Below the pieces are notes generated by a model that worked only from the letters and a program-made list of their open reading frames with translations, ran no database searches and was not told the DNA's origin. A program made the translations under genes and the position numbers. Source: Ignavibacteriota bacterium (lineage in GTDB: Bacteria > Bacteroidota > Ignavibacteria > Kapaibacteriales > UBA2268). Taken from it: a stretch of DNA of 64,000 bases. Below are positions 1 to 9,414 of the stretch, piece by piece. The stretch lies in assembly GCA_019637995.1 (NCBI GenBank), contig JAHBUQ010000002.1:248001-312000 (forward strand), given 5' to 3'. How positions within the stretch are numbered: the stretch's first letter is position 1; every line of letters starts with the position of its first letter.

Positions 1-2065
1 AACTTATCCGGTTTGTACCTTTTATAGGGTATAAAGAAGTTATGAGAATCAGACCTAAGTCTCTTTCGGCATTTGGACTGAAGTTAAATGCATTCTGTGC
101 AAGGAATCCTACACCGGCTTTAATCGGCAATAGCTGCTGAATTTCATTATCACGATAGAAGCTGAACTGTGCCACCATCGCAAAACTTATACCTGTAAGG
201 AATGGCGCCAGCTTCTGATTATCACCAATTTTTTGTATGAAAAGTCCGGCAGGAATTGATAAATCCACATCGAAGCTAGTTCTTTTCTTGTGATAAATTA
301 CAATTCTCTGAAGAAAACCTTCGCTTGTATAAGATGAGGCAGTATGCTCAACAATCAATTCGATTTTGCCCCATTCACCGAGACTGTATGTTTTTTTGGA
401 CAGAAAATTATTAACTAAAATATCCGCCAGTCTGCAGCCTGACTGAGAGTAATAGTTATGACGCGGCGATTCTTCTCCCGGACAAATAGTAAATGTTCCG
501 ATATTGCCGGTTTCAATCAAATTACCATTTTTGTCTTCGAGGCGTGCTCTAATCTGAACAATCTGCTTACCGTAAAGCACTTCACCTCTATCTATCAGGT
601 CGCGGTCGAATGAGATTACGATATCCTTAACAGTTCCTGAATACAGTACCGGCTGATTTATCAAACTCAAAGGGACTTTCCCTTCTCCATAATCAATATT
701 TATAAAATCGAATTTCCTTGGTTTTTGATGCTCGGCAACTGTAAGCACTATCCCTGTATTTTTGCCGCCTTCGACAATATTAAGTGTTCGCTTATTTGCA
801 TTAATCGGCAACCGCAATTTATAATTATGAACAATATCGGTTTGCAATGCAGAATCTGTTGTGAGATTAACCATTTCCTCGAAATAGAATTTCGAATGTT
901 TAAGGCTGCGACCTTCAATTTTTAAATCTATGGTTTCACCCGGTTTAATATTCAAATTTCCCGACCATTCAGTTCCGTTTCTCAGGATTGAAACCCGCTC
1001 TATTGCAGGCATTGGAATTATATCAATATTTGTAACAAACATTGATTGGTCGCCATCTTTAATAAATAAATATCCATCTGAAACTTTGTGATTATTATAT
1101 GCTCTGAAATCACAAAGGATCTTGTCATTTGTCAGGCGTCTGATAGTGAAAAGCTCTGCTATTAGCGGGCTCCCCACTTCTTCGGAAGCTTCAATTCTGT
1201 AAGTTTTGCCTATTAATAGTCTGCCGTTATTTTCGAGATGTATTCTTTCGCCTTTGATATTTTCAGGTTCCCGGATTATTTGTCGCTCATCAATTCTCAA
1301 AAATATATGACGGCTATTCTGGACTTTGAAATGCTTACTGATTGGTTCGAGACTGTAAACAGAATTATTGCCATAATCTAAAAATGGGCGCTTTGTTTCA
1401 AAAACAATTTCAAATGTCTGATTTCCAATAGCTTTCGGCTCTATAAAAATTTGACCCGTACGTCCGGTTCGAACTAACCGGTAATTGAATTTATCGGCAG
1501 ATTTCCACATCCCATCAAGCACAAGATTTTCAATATTATTTGATATAATTTCGAATTGCCTTGATTCGCCTAAATATAATTCCTCAGATTTAGGATAGAA
1601 ATTCACTTCAGTTTGAGTATAAGGAAACAGTGGTAGCTCCAGATTTTTATAATTGCCTGTTTCTTCGAAAAGTGTAAATGTCAGATTTAGAAAATCTGAT
1701 TCAGATAAGTTTTTGAATCGTATTCTAAATCTGTGGAAGTCATTATTAATAAGCTCCAATGAATCAAGAATATCAAAATCTGATGATGAATTCAAACTAA
1801 TGCTATGCTTCTGATTCCTAAGTCTAAGCTCACCGCGGACGATTTGCTCATTTGATGAATATTCGAAAGTAAGACTGTTTTGGTTATTAAATTTTACTAT
1901 ATTATGCTCAGAATCAAATATTTTATCACCTGAATACAGCTTAATATTTTGAATATACTGATTAAAAAATTGCAAATTATTACCATAACTCACTTGAGAA
2001 GACAATGAAAATATTATAAAAATAAAAAATATTCTAAATGCTGCTGAATAATTAAATTTTCTCAT
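1..2065 (-). CDS. large secreted/envelope protein, C-terminus cut by window edge
   Basis: An uninterrupted reading frame of about 688 codons begins at the ATG at 2063-2065 and is still open at base 1, so the gene is partial. The first 25 or so residues form a signal peptide (MRKF, then a hydrophobic run with SLSSQ). The rest is rich in beta-strand-like alternation and polar residues, as in Ig-like surface or periplasmic proteins. The last visible part (AGVGFLAQNAFNFSPNAERD) is glycine and aromatic rich, resembling an outer membrane barrel, but I do not recognise a family. It is followed upstream by a small membrane protein on the same strand. Confidence 0.75.
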   Translation of the reverse strand, partial: MRKFNYSAAFRIFFIFIIFSLSSQVSYGNNLQFFNQYIQNIKLYSGDKIFDSEHNIVKFNNQNSLTFEYSSNEQIVRGELRLRNQKHSISLNSSSDFDILDSLELINNDFHRFRIRFKNLSESDFLNLTFTLFEETGNYKNLELPLFPYTQTEVNFYPKSEELYLGESRQFEIISNNIENLVLDGMWKSADKFNYRLVRTGRTGQIFIEPKAIGNQTFEIVFETKRPFLDYGNNSVYSLEPISKHFKVQNSRHIFLRIDERQIIREPENIKGERIHLENNGRLLIGKTYRIEASEEVGSPLIAELFTIRRLTNDKILCDFRAYNNHKVSDGYLFIKDGDQSMFVTNIDIIPMPAIERVSILRNGTEWSGNLNIKPGETIDLKIEGRSLKHSKFYFEEMVNLTTDSALQTDIVHNYKLRLPINANKRTLNIVEGGKNTGIVLTVAEHQKPRKFDFINIDYGEGKVPLSLINQPVLYSGTVKDIVISFDRDLIDRGEVLYGKQIVQIRARLEDKNGNLIETGNIGTFTICPGEESPRHNYYSQSGCRLADILVNNFLSKKTYSLGEWGKIELIVEHTASSYTSEGFLQRIVIYHKKRTSFDVDLSIPAGLFIQKIGDNQKLAPFLTGISFAMVAQFSFYRDNEIQQLLPIKAGVGFLAQNAFNFSPNAERDLGLILITSLYPIKGTNRIS

Positions 2066-2128
2066 TTCAATCTAATAAATTTTTGTATTATTAACTAATA
2101 TTAAGTTTACGATTAATGATTTTAATTA

Positions 2129-2338
2129 TTATTTTGTTTCTCTGTTTGCTGAGCCTTTCATCACAACAATGTCGTCTTTTTGATAAAGCACATCATCATT
2201 ATTTGATTTCTGCTGAAAACCCATGTTGATATTAGATCTTGATTTGATACCAAGCAAATTTTTCACATATCTTACCGCTACAGCAGTTCCAACAAGGAAT
2301 GCCGTAAAAATAAGCCCTAAGATGATTAATATTTTCAT
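2129..2338 (-). CDS. small single-pass membrane protein
   Basis: A 69-residue protein with one N-terminal membrane segment (residues 2-22, ILIILGLIFTAFLVGTAVAV) and a polar tail ending in a VLYQKDDIVVMKGSANRE-like stretch. It starts 6 bases after the stop of the AttH-like gene and is probably co-transcribed with it. The layout (short N-terminal anchor and disordered tail with a conserved end) resembles small DUF4834-type proteins of Bacteroidota, but this is only a resemblance. Function unknown. Confidence 0.6.
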   Translation of the reverse strand: MKILIILGLIFTAFLVGTAVAVRYVKNLLGIKSRSNINMGFQQKSNNDDVLYQKDDIVVMKGSANRETK

Positions 2339-2344
2339 TTCTTC

Positions 2345-3487
2345 TCAATATCCCGTTAATTCCACATAACCATATCCGGCAATCGGATTTTCTTCAAATC
2401 TGCCGGATATTCTTATACTACCTTCGTAGTATTTGACCGAAAGTTTCATTTCCTGCTCCAAAATCTGAACCTCTGAAATAATTTCCAATGAATATTCCGG
2501 TAGAATAATTCTCCATTTAGTCGGATATTCAGTACCACTTTCTAATTTTTGAGTATTCAAAATCTTAAGTTGAAAATCGCCTTCCTTGAGATTTTTATAA
2601 GTGCCATCAGGTAATACCAGTGTACCTTTTGCGAAATTTGTAGCACCCGAAGAATCTCTCAGACGGAAAAACATAAGCTCAATATTGTTGTCAAGCTGAA
2701 CCGAAAACCAGTCCCAGCCTGTCTGACCGGCAGATAGTGCGCTAGTACTCCATTCTCTGTCCATCCATGATGAACCTGTGACAGAATAATTTTTATCTTC
2801 TATTTCAATATTTCCGCTTGACTTAATCCTTGTAAATGAATAATAATATGAAGCATTACCGGGTTCATAACTTTTGGCGCTTAGACCTCTATCGCCATGA
2901 AGTACCATATTTTTAACCGGCTCAAGATATAAGTTCAGAGCTATATCGCCTTCAACAGCATTGATTCTGAAAATTGGTTTATCATAATTATTATTCGGAT
3001 AATCACCGTTTATAGTCCAATTTTCAATAAAAATTTTCAGAGGCAAAGTATCAGTACCGGCAAGTCCTTCTATTCCGCGTGAAAATTTTTCAAAGTAATA
3101 ATGCTTATTACTACCGACATCAGTCAGAGCAAAGTGTGCAAAATAAAGTTGATTGGAACTTAAATTTGAATTGATTTCACCAACTTCCGGACTTAATGCA
3201 TTTCTGAATATCGTAAATTGATAACCGAACCTATTGCCTTTTTCATCCTGAAGATTACCTGTGAAATACCACCACTCTAATTTATAGTCATTATGAGCTG
3301 CATGGTCACGGGGAAATTGAAAATCAACCGGCAATATTGCCTTTTTAAACAAAGTATCACCCTCAGCAGACATCGCTGAAGTAACAGAAAAATACTTACT
3401 ATCTTCGCTTTTTGGAACATCAAATATAAAATATATACTAATGCCAAATAAAGTTACAAATAAAATTATGAATAAAACTTTTTTCAT
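2345..3487 (-). CDS. AttH/CrtC-like lipocalin-domain protein
   Basis: A secreted or membrane-anchored protein of about 380 residues. The reading frame is open up to 3547, but the ATG at 3485-3487 is preferred because it puts a clean signal/anchor (MKKVLFIILFVTLFGISIYF) at the N-terminus and leaves an intergenic gap to the divergent gene. The signature is the segment DHAAHNDYKLEWWYFTGNL followed by GYQFTIFRNA, typical of the AttH / carotenoid 1,2-hydratase-like (DUF2006) family; WMDREWSTS in the C-terminal half is also characteristic. Family members are mostly uncharacterised predicted hydrolases or lipid-binding proteins, often beside ABC exporters; none is present here. Confidence 0.75.
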   Translation of the reverse strand: MKKVLFIILFVTLFGISIYFIFDVPKSEDSKYFSVTSAMSAEGDTLFKKAILPVDFQFPRDHAAHNDYKLEWWYFTGNLQDEKGNRFGYQFTIFRNALSPEVGEINSNLSSNQLYFAHFALTDVGSNKHYYFEKFSRGIEGLAGTDTLPLKIFIENWTINGDYPNNNYDKPIFRINAVEGDIALNLYLEPVKNMVLHGDRGLSAKSYEPGNASYYYSFTRIKSSGNIEIEDKNYSVTGSSWMDREWSTSALSAGQTGWDWFSVQLDNNIELMFFRLRDSSGATNFAKGTLVLPDGTYKNLKEGDFQLKILNTQKLESGTEYPTKWRIILPEYSLEIISEVQILEQEMKLSVKYYEGSIRISGRFEENPIAGYGYVELTGY

Positions 3488-3583
3488 TCGTAAATAGACG
3501 AAATAGTTTGATATTTTGATGTTATAGAATGAAATTACAAATTGCAATACAATAGTTCAGTATTACAATTCGTATTAAAAACT

Positions 3584-3967
3584 ATGACAAAAGCAGAATT
3601 AATAAAGCAAACACTTGAGTTTTTAAATATGACCGGCAAAACTGTCGGTAAGCTGGTTGATTTTTATATTGATTATGCTTTGAATGATGAAAATGTGAAA
3701 TTATCACTCCTACATCTAATAGAAGGTTATGTCGTTGCTTACCCTCATTTCCCTGAAATAATTACAGGTAATCTTGATGGACGAAATCTGAAGAAAGAAA
3801 TAATGAATTCACTTGAAGAAGTCCAGATTGCACTGCATCTTAGTCGGGAAGACCCTGAAGAGCTGAGACTGAAGTGGCAGGAATTTTATAATTATCAAAA
3901 CTACTATTCCGTAGTTCTTTCTGAACTTATTGATAATCAGAGATTTATATATCTCAATATGAATTAA
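3584..3967 (+). CDS. hypothetical protein, helical
   Basis: About 127 residues from the ATG at 3584 (MTKAELIKQTLEFLNMTG). The frame extends upstream to 3542, but that start would overlap the divergent gene's leader. The protein is predicted largely helical, with no signal peptide or membrane segment. It contains a charged segment, EEVQIALHLSREDPEELRLKW. I do not recognise a family. It stands alone, divergent from the AttH-like gene and convergent with the barrel gene, with a strong hairpin after its stop. Confidence 0.6.
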   Translation: MTKAELIKQTLEFLNMTGKTVGKLVDFYIDYALNDENVKLSLLHLIEGYVVAYPHFPEIITGNLDGRNLKKEIMNSLEEVQIALHLSREDPEELRLKWQEFYNYQNYYSVVLSELIDNQRFIYLNMN

Positions 3968-3970
3968 AAA

Positions 3971-4000
3971 ACGGAGATAAAATTTAGATATTATCTCCGT
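3971..4000. terminator. bidirectional hairpin terminator
   Basis: A perfect 10-bp inverted repeat, ACGGAGATAA ... TTATCTCCGT with a 10-base AT loop, lies between two convergent genes (stops at 3967 and 4029). It is flanked by an A-run on the left and AT-rich sequence on the right, so it can terminate transcripts from both sides. Confidence 0.75.
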
Positions 4001-4028
4001 ACTAAATTAAAATAATAATTCTGTTGTC

Positions 4029-4568
4029 TTATAAATTATACATTACGCCTGCATTTACACCAAGATAAGAAGCGCTTCCATCAGAGAAAATAATGTTATA
4101 CTTGGCATTTGCCCTCCAGCTTAATTTTTCGTTAATTCTCTGCTCAATACCACCAAGAATATTTAAACCAAATTCAAGGTTTGAATTTGACATAGTTTCA
4201 CCGAAGAATTTCACTGTAGCACCAAAGCTATTGAAACCAAGTTCAGCACCAACGAATGGAATAAGACCTTCAGTATTGAACTGATAGTTTAATAATGCCA
4301 TAATTGGAATATTTGAGAAAGAGAAACCATCTGCATCTGTTCCCCATGATTGATATCCGATCGTACCACCAATAATAAGCTGTGGTTGAAGATAGTATTG
4401 AAATATGCCGGAAATACCGAAACCTGCATTGGCTGCATTACCAAAATCACCAACCGGAAGCTGAAGTCCAACTTCACCACCTATACGCATCGGGTTTGGA
4501 CCATCCTGAGCAACACTTGTAAATGTAAGCACTGTAACTAATGCCAGAATTGTAATAAAATACTTCAT
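4029..4568 (-). CDS. outer membrane beta-barrel protein
   Basis: A 179-residue protein with a signal peptide (MKYFITILALVTVLTFTSVAQ) followed by alternating aromatic/glycine strands (IGGEVGLQLPVGDFGNAANA, GFGISGIFQYY, LGGIEQRINEKLSWRANAKY) and ending in an aliphatic-aromatic strand (GVNAGVMYNL). This is the pattern of small 8-stranded OmpA/OmpW-like barrels of Bacteroidota. No OmpA peptidoglycan-binding domain follows. Single gene, probably with its own promoter in the AT-rich 180 bp upstream. Confidence 0.75.
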   Translation of the reverse strand: MKYFITILALVTVLTFTSVAQDGPNPMRIGGEVGLQLPVGDFGNAANAGFGISGIFQYYLQPQLIIGGTIGYQSWGTDADGFSFSNIPIMALLNYQFNTEGLIPFVGAELGFNSFGATVKFFGETMSNSNLEFGLNILGGIEQRINEKLSWRANAKYNIIFSDGSASYLGVNAGVMYNL

Positions 4569-4750
4569 TTTAACACTCCATTAAATATTTTAAAAAAATA
4601 AATTAAAAAAAACAACATTCTGATTACGAAAATACAACTAAAATTAATAGTTTCCAAAAGAAAACATTTAGCAATTGCTAAAAAAATACTCAAAAATTAC
4701 TTAGAAAGAAAAAAAAGCACCAAAAATAAGATGAAAACTCATTTAAACGG

Positions 4751-5500
4751 TTAATTTTTTAAAAAATCCATTGCAATTTTTCTAAATTCTTCTTTCTCAG
4801 TTATCATAAAAGTATGCCTTCCATAATCATAAAATGCCTTTTTGCAAATTGGGATTTTTTGTGATAATTCATCAAGTCTTTCTAAAATATTCGGAAGCAG
4901 TTCATCTGTAGAAGTTGCAACAAGAAGAACTCCGGCTTTAATTACTGATAAATCACCAAAAATTGTAGGAAATCCTTTCCTTGTGAAACTAAGCATCATT
5001 TCACAATCATTATCTACAACCTGCTCCCAGTCTTCTCCATTATGAAATTTCCAATACTGAGTTGTCATGAAGTCATTTTTGGCTTTTCTCCTTCCAAGAA
5101 CAATCTTTTCAGCTTCTTTGTAAGTCAAATAGTCGCCAAAAAAACTATCGGCAATTATTTTTCCGATTCTATCCGGCTGCATAATGCACATATTCAGCCC
5201 AACCATTGCACCACCGCTGGTTCCGATAACATCGAAATTTTCAATATTCAGCAAGTCCATTAATTGAAAAGCCGCTTCAGCATTGTACCTCCAAAAATCA
5301 TCACGGAATTTATCAAGTCTTTCGCTTTTTCCGTGTCCGGGATAATCCATTAGTATTACTTTAAAATATTGACTGAAATAATTCTTACAACTTATAAACA
5401 ATGAAGATGAAACCGAATTGCCGTGCAAAAGAAGAAGTGGTCTGCCATTGCCAATTATTTCATAATATACTTTTTTGCCTTCAAAATCAAAAAAATCCAA
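4751..5500 (-). CDS. alpha/beta hydrolase
   Basis: A 249-residue serine hydrolase of the alpha/beta fold without a signal peptide, so cytoplasmic. The oxyanion-hole motif HGNS is at residues 26-29, the nucleophile elbow GTSGG at 93-97 (Ser95), the acid is probably Asp199 in STDELLP, and the catalytic His is His229 in YGRHTF. Substrate cannot be deduced. It is the last gene of a tightly packed minus-strand run, starting 2 bases after the plsY stop, and is probably translated with it. Confidence 0.85.
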   Translation of the reverse strand: MDFFDFEGKKVYYEIIGNGRPLLLLHGNSVSSSLFISCKNYFSQYFKVILMDYPGHGKSERLDKFRDDFWRYNAEAAFQLMDLLNIENFDVIGTSGGAMVGLNMCIMQPDRIGKIIADSFFGDYLTYKEAEKIVLGRRKAKNDFMTTQYWKFHNGEDWEQVVDNDCEMMLSFTRKGFPTIFGDLSVIKAGVLLVATSTDELLPNILERLDELSQKIPICKKAFYDYGRHTFMITEKEEFRKIAMDFLKN

Positions 5501-5502
5501 AT

Positions 5503-6132
5503 TTATTTCTCCTCTTTATTATCAGATTGAGCAAGTTCTCTTAATGGTTTGAAATGCCTGATTAAAATCACAAAACAGCCTAACGAGAATGTAATTTTTA
5601 GTGCCAAATAATCAGTAACAGGGAAGAAACTGAACAATTCGTACATTGCATCTGGTGTGGAAAAAACAAGTATCATCGCACCAATGAGAGCTATACCGTT
5701 TGCAATATGTACATTTTTTCTGACTATATAGTAACCTGCAAGCCACATAACAAGCCAGGTTACTACAAAATAAGGACTGACAGCACCAAACGCTCCGGCA
5801 GCCACAGCAAGTCCTCTGCCGCCTTTACCGCCAAAGAATATATTATAATTATTCCCGATTATTACCCATACAAGACCTGCCATAAATGGTATATAAAAGC
5901 CTCCGGATAAATAATATGCCAAAATTGCAGCTGCCACTCCTTTCACTAAATCTAATATAAGAACTGAAATTCCGATGGCTCTGCTGCCGGTTGTCTCAAA
6001 GCTGTTGAGCGCTCCGGGATTGCCTGAGCCATGCTCGAAAATATCTTTTTTCCCAAATAATTTTACAATTATGTATGAACTTGGGATTGTACCAATAAGA
6101 TAACTAACCACAATTGATAACAATAATTCCAT
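5503..6132 (-). CDS. plsY: glycerol-3-phosphate acyltransferase PlsY
   Basis: Transfers an acyl group from acyl-phosphate to sn-glycerol-3-phosphate, the first membrane step of phospholipid synthesis. The 209-residue protein has the usual multi-pass layout and the three conserved cytoplasmic motifs: GTIPSSY near the N-terminus, GSGNPGALN at about residues 36-44, and FGGKGGRGLAV at about 100-110. Its start codon overlaps the permease stop by one base (ATGA arrangement), indicating translational coupling. PlsX is not in the window. Confidence 0.95.
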   Translation of the reverse strand: MELLLSIVVSYLIGTIPSSYIIVKLFGKKDIFEHGSGNPGALNSFETTGSRAIGISVLILDLVKGVAAAILAYYLSGGFYIPFMAGLVWVIIGNNYNIFFGGKGGRGLAVAAGAFGAVSPYFVVTWLVMWLAGYYIVRKNVHIANGIALIGAMILVFSTPDAMYELFSFFPVTDYLALKITFSLGCFVILIRHFKPLRELAQSDNKEEK

Positions 6133-7007
6133 TAATCTTTCTCCCTCAGAAATCTCATTTGCAATAAGCTAAAAATTATCAAAATAAAAAATAATACAAA
6201 TGCAAGTGCCGAAGCATAGCCCATTTTGTCCGAACGTTCGAATGCATTAACGAAAATCTGGTAAACAAGAGTTGTTGTGGCATTCAGCGGTCCGCCTTTT
6301 GTCATCACGAATATTTCGACAAATATTTGGAATGACTTAATTGTATTTATTACTAATATAAACAATAAAGTCGGTTTCAACAAAGGCAGGGTTATACTGA
6401 AAAACATTCTCGAGATGCTTGCACCTGAAAGTCGGGCAGATTCATACAAATCATTCGGTATAGACTGCATACCGGCTAAGAACAGCACCATATAGTAGCC
6501 TGTAGCCATCCATACATCCATTGCCATTATAGAAAAAAGTGCAGTTCCCGGCTCTAAAAGCCAGCCTCGCTCTGCATAAGGAAGATTCAGTATAGAAAGC
6601 AGAGCATTTACATAGCCGTCTTTTGAATAAAGATTTGTAAAAATCAGCGATATCACAACAAGCGAGGTAACTGTCGGCATAAAATAGGAAGCTCTGAAAA
6701 ACTCTTTGAATCTGGTCATTTTGCTGTTCAGAAATACTGCCAATAGAAGTGCCAAACTTGTTGTAACAGGAACTGTTCCAAAAGTAAAAATCATTGTATT
6801 GCTAAGGGCTTTCCAAAACACATCATCAGAAAAAATTGCTGTATAATTTCCAAATCCTTTGAAATCCGCCAAACCTGTCAGAGTGTTATAATCTGTAAGA
6901 CTCAGATATGCTGCATAAATAAGCGGATAAAGCCAGAATATTGCAAATGTTGCAATCCAGGGCATAAGCATAACAGAAGTATTCAGCCTGCTTCTAAAGC
7001 TCAACAT
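6132..7007 (-). CDS. sugar ABC transporter permease (MalF/UgpA type)
   Basis: A 291-residue inner membrane protein with about six membrane segments. The binding-protein-dependent permease loop is clear: ESARLSGASISRMFFSITLP matches the EAA motif that docks the ATPase. The N-terminus (ATFAIFWLYPLIYAAYLSL) is typical of the first helix of sugar permeases in the MalF/UgpA/LacF group. No partner permease, ATPase or solute-binding protein gene lies nearby; instead it overlaps maf by 7 bases and plsY by 1. The partners must be elsewhere if it is functional. Substrate not predictable. Confidence 0.88.
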   Translation of the reverse strand: MLSFRSRLNTSVMLMPWIATFAIFWLYPLIYAAYLSLTDYNTLTGLADFKGFGNYTAIFSDDVFWKALSNTMIFTFGTVPVTTSLALLLAVFLNSKMTRFKEFFRASYFMPTVTSLVVISLIFTNLYSKDGYVNALLSILNLPYAERGWLLEPGTALFSIMAMDVWMATGYYMVLFLAGMQSIPNDLYESARLSGASISRMFFSITLPLLKPTLLFILVINTIKSFQIFVEIFVMTKGGPLNATTTLVYQIFVNAFERSDKMGYASALAFVLFFILIIFSLLQMRFLREKD

Positions 7008-7618
7008 TTCAAATCAGCCTTGATAAATTTTTTAATTGAATTATAAAGTAGTTCCAAGGGTAGTCCGACTATATTGTAATAACATCCTTGTATATGGCTT
7101 ACAAATACTGCCCCAAAATCATCCTGAATACCATAAGCTCCGGCTTTGTCCATAGGTGAGCCGGATTCGATATATGCCCATATTTCATCATCCTCAAGGT
7201 CGCGGAAAGTTACTTCAGTAATTTTGTAATCAGTAAGCCAACTGTTTGTGTGAGAATTAATTAATGCAATTGCCGTATACACTTTGTGAGTTTTCCCGCT
7301 CAAATTTCTTAAAAACATATAAGCATCCTCTTTGGTTTCAGGTTTGTTTATAATCTCTTCATCTAGAACAACAATGGTATCAGAACCTAATACAAGAGCT
7401 TCATAATTCAATTTTGATGCAACATCTTCTGCCTTACTAAATGCTAAATGAATTGCATAAGCTTCAGCAGGTAGTTGCCCGTCAAGTGACTCATCAATAT
7501 CTGAGGGTATGACCTCAAATTCAAATCCAAGTGAATTTAGCAAATGCTTACGTCTTGGAGATTTTGAAGCAAGCACCAATGGAATTTTAAGCCCGATAAG
7601 TTTTGATATACCAACCAT
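7001..7618 (-). CDS. maf: Maf-family nucleotide pyrophosphatase
   Basis: Hydrolyses non-canonical or modified nucleoside triphosphates (house-cleaning; dTTP/UTP pyrophosphatase activity is known in the family). The 205-residue length is normal. The substrate-binding motif SKSPRR is at residues 18-23, followed by the family pattern LGFEFEVIPSDIDE and the catalytic region GSDTIVVLDEEIINKP; DKAGAYGIQ is also conserved. The gene sits between the secreted endonuclease gene (1-base gap) and the permease gene (7-base overlap) in one probable operon. Confidence 0.93.
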   Translation of the reverse strand: MVGISKLIGLKIPLVLASKSPRRKHLLNSLGFEFEVIPSDIDESLDGQLPAEAYAIHLAFSKAEDVASKLNYEALVLGSDTIVVLDEEIINKPETKEDAYMFLRNLSGKTHKVYTAIALINSHTNSWLTDYKITEVTFRDLEDDEIWAYIESGSPMDKAGAYGIQDDFGAVFVSHIQGCYYNIVGLPLELLYNSIKKFIKADLKC

Positions 7619-7619
7619 A

Positions 7620-9329
7620 TTAATTCATAAATAACATTGGATGAATAAGATATTTGCCTGATTTCAATTCGATTTTTACATACAATACCTGTGATGAAAT
7701 CAACTTCTCCTTTACAGAAAATTCAACAGATGCCTGATTACCGATGTAAATCATTGAATTTGTTAAGTCGGCAATTTCACCCGAGAGAACATCATAGACC
7801 TTTATTGAGTTAATATTTTCGGCAGCATTCTTTTCAACAATCGAAATTGAGACATAATCACTCGCAGGGTTAGGATAAATGCTGACATCTATAAGATGAT
7901 TTATATTATCTTCAACACTCATCATGGGATTTTTTCCATACAAATTAACCGTCTCAGTATGTCCGCTTTTGAAATTGATTTTCAAATTTGCAGAATGAAC
8001 GCCATTCTGATTTATGCTTATAACATCAATAGGGAATACTTCATTTCTTGAAAGTGAAAAATTTGTTTCATCATATTTAATGTCGAAAAAATTAAAATCA
8101 TCATTCTGAAGTTCGATACTTTCAATTTCAATTGGCTGAGCAAGCCTTGAATCATTACTGAAATTTGTCACATAAAGTCTTATGAAATCATCTATCTTAG
8201 TAATATTAAAATCAAATACTATGCCCGTATCAGAAACAAAATACAGCGGTTCGAAGGGTATTTCGGTTCTTTTAGATATACTTGGCATTCTTTCAAGCAT
8301 TTCCGGGTATCCTATAAAAATGTTAGCTCTTTCCTGATACACAGCCACTGAATCATTTCTTGCAAGTTCAGCAGCATCAACCGGATCCTGCAGTGCCCAC
8401 TGGCGAAGAGTTTCTTCCTGTTGGTCAAGGAATTTATTAGGATTATCGTACCTGACAGCAAAATAAAACATTGCTCGGGCAATATTACCTCTTGTTTCGG
8501 GACGTACCTCAAAAACAGTCTTGCCGCTTGCATCCTTGCCAAGTTTCGAGCCACCTTTTTCATAAGAAGGATTACCCGAAATATTCCCAAATGGATGATT
8601 GCCTCTACGGTCATTAGTAGTTTTATCAGCTACAAAGAGATGATTAATATCGCTCAGGGGTGGTTCAGAATCAGCTCCCATAGAACGGGGCCAGGTATGC
8701 TCGGTATTGAATCCCTGATTATCCAAAGCAGAAAAATCAGGTTCATCACCCGGATTGATTTTATTACCTGTATATATGCACTCAACCTGACCATCATCCC
8801 CGCGGTCAAAATTAGACCAGAACAGAATTCTCGCATCCCGATATGAAAAAACCTTATGATTGCTCATTGTAACCATCATTACATCAATAAGGTCAGAACC
8901 CCAAAGATTGTCAGTAAAATGCTGCTGATTTTTTTCTGATAATGTTATTTTGGATTTAACATATACAGGCAATGAATATTCTGATGCACTACAGGTAACA
9001 TTAAAAAAGATAATTCCATCAAAATTTACATTCTGTTTAGCATGAAATTTAACTGGAATATTTACGCCTGAATTACCTGCAAGATAAATTGGCAGCTGAA
9101 TACCGGATATATCAATATAATCACTGAGGTAAGTATTCACTTTTATTGCATTGATAGTAAGTTCGTAATTACTGCCATTATATATAACAATATTCTTTTC
9201 TTTGATATTTCGAATTCTCAGCAATTCAAAATCAAGTGTATCAGTTATTTCGACATTACAAAAATTTGTTCCGTAAAGTGAATTTGAAAAAAATACTAAA
9301 ACTAAAATTGTAAAAAGAAATTTCCTCAT
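7620..9329 (-). CDS. secreted endonuclease I with T9SS sorting tail
   Basis: A 569-residue exported nuclease. After a signal peptide (MRKFLFTILVLVFFSNSLYG) comes an N-terminal beta-rich region to about residue 140. An EndA/NucM-type endonuclease I domain follows (about 145-345), with the catalytic patch NTEHTWPRSMG and INHLFVADKTTNDRRGNHPF. A second beta region precedes a C-terminal T9SS-like tail beginning IYPNPASDYVSISI (about 485-569). Family members cut DNA and RNA outside the cell, so a role in nucleic-acid scavenging is likely. First gene of the compact run with maf, the permease gene and plsY. Confidence 0.88.
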   Translation of the reverse strand: MRKFLFTILVLVFFSNSLYGTNFCNVEITDTLDFELLRIRNIKEKNIVIYNGSNYELTINAIKVNTYLSDYIDISGIQLPIYLAGNSGVNIPVKFHAKQNVNFDGIIFFNVTCSASEYSLPVYVKSKITLSEKNQQHFTDNLWGSDLIDVMMVTMSNHKVFSYRDARILFWSNFDRGDDGQVECIYTGNKINPGDEPDFSALDNQGFNTEHTWPRSMGADSEPPLSDINHLFVADKTTNDRRGNHPFGNISGNPSYEKGGSKLGKDASGKTVFEVRPETRGNIARAMFYFAVRYDNPNKFLDQQEETLRQWALQDPVDAAELARNDSVAVYQERANIFIGYPEMLERMPSISKRTEIPFEPLYFVSDTGIVFDFNITKIDDFIRLYVTNFSNDSRLAQPIEIESIELQNDDFNFFDIKYDETNFSLSRNEVFPIDVISINQNGVHSANLKINFKSGHTETVNLYGKNPMMSVEDNINHLIDVSIYPNPASDYVSISIVEKNAAENINSIKVYDVLSGEIADLTNSMIYIGNQASVEFSVKEKLISSQVLYVKIELKSGKYLIHPMLFMN

Positions 9330-9414
9330 TATTTACCTTTTCCATTTTTCAACAAGAATATAAACAAAAGTAATAAATTTGTAGCATAATATCCGAAATA
9401 ATAGAAAAAAATAA

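Noticed and set aside
8421..8846. 141-codon plus-strand frame inside the endonuclease gene
   Set aside because: It lies antisense within the conserved nuclease domain, whose motifs show that the minus strand is coding.
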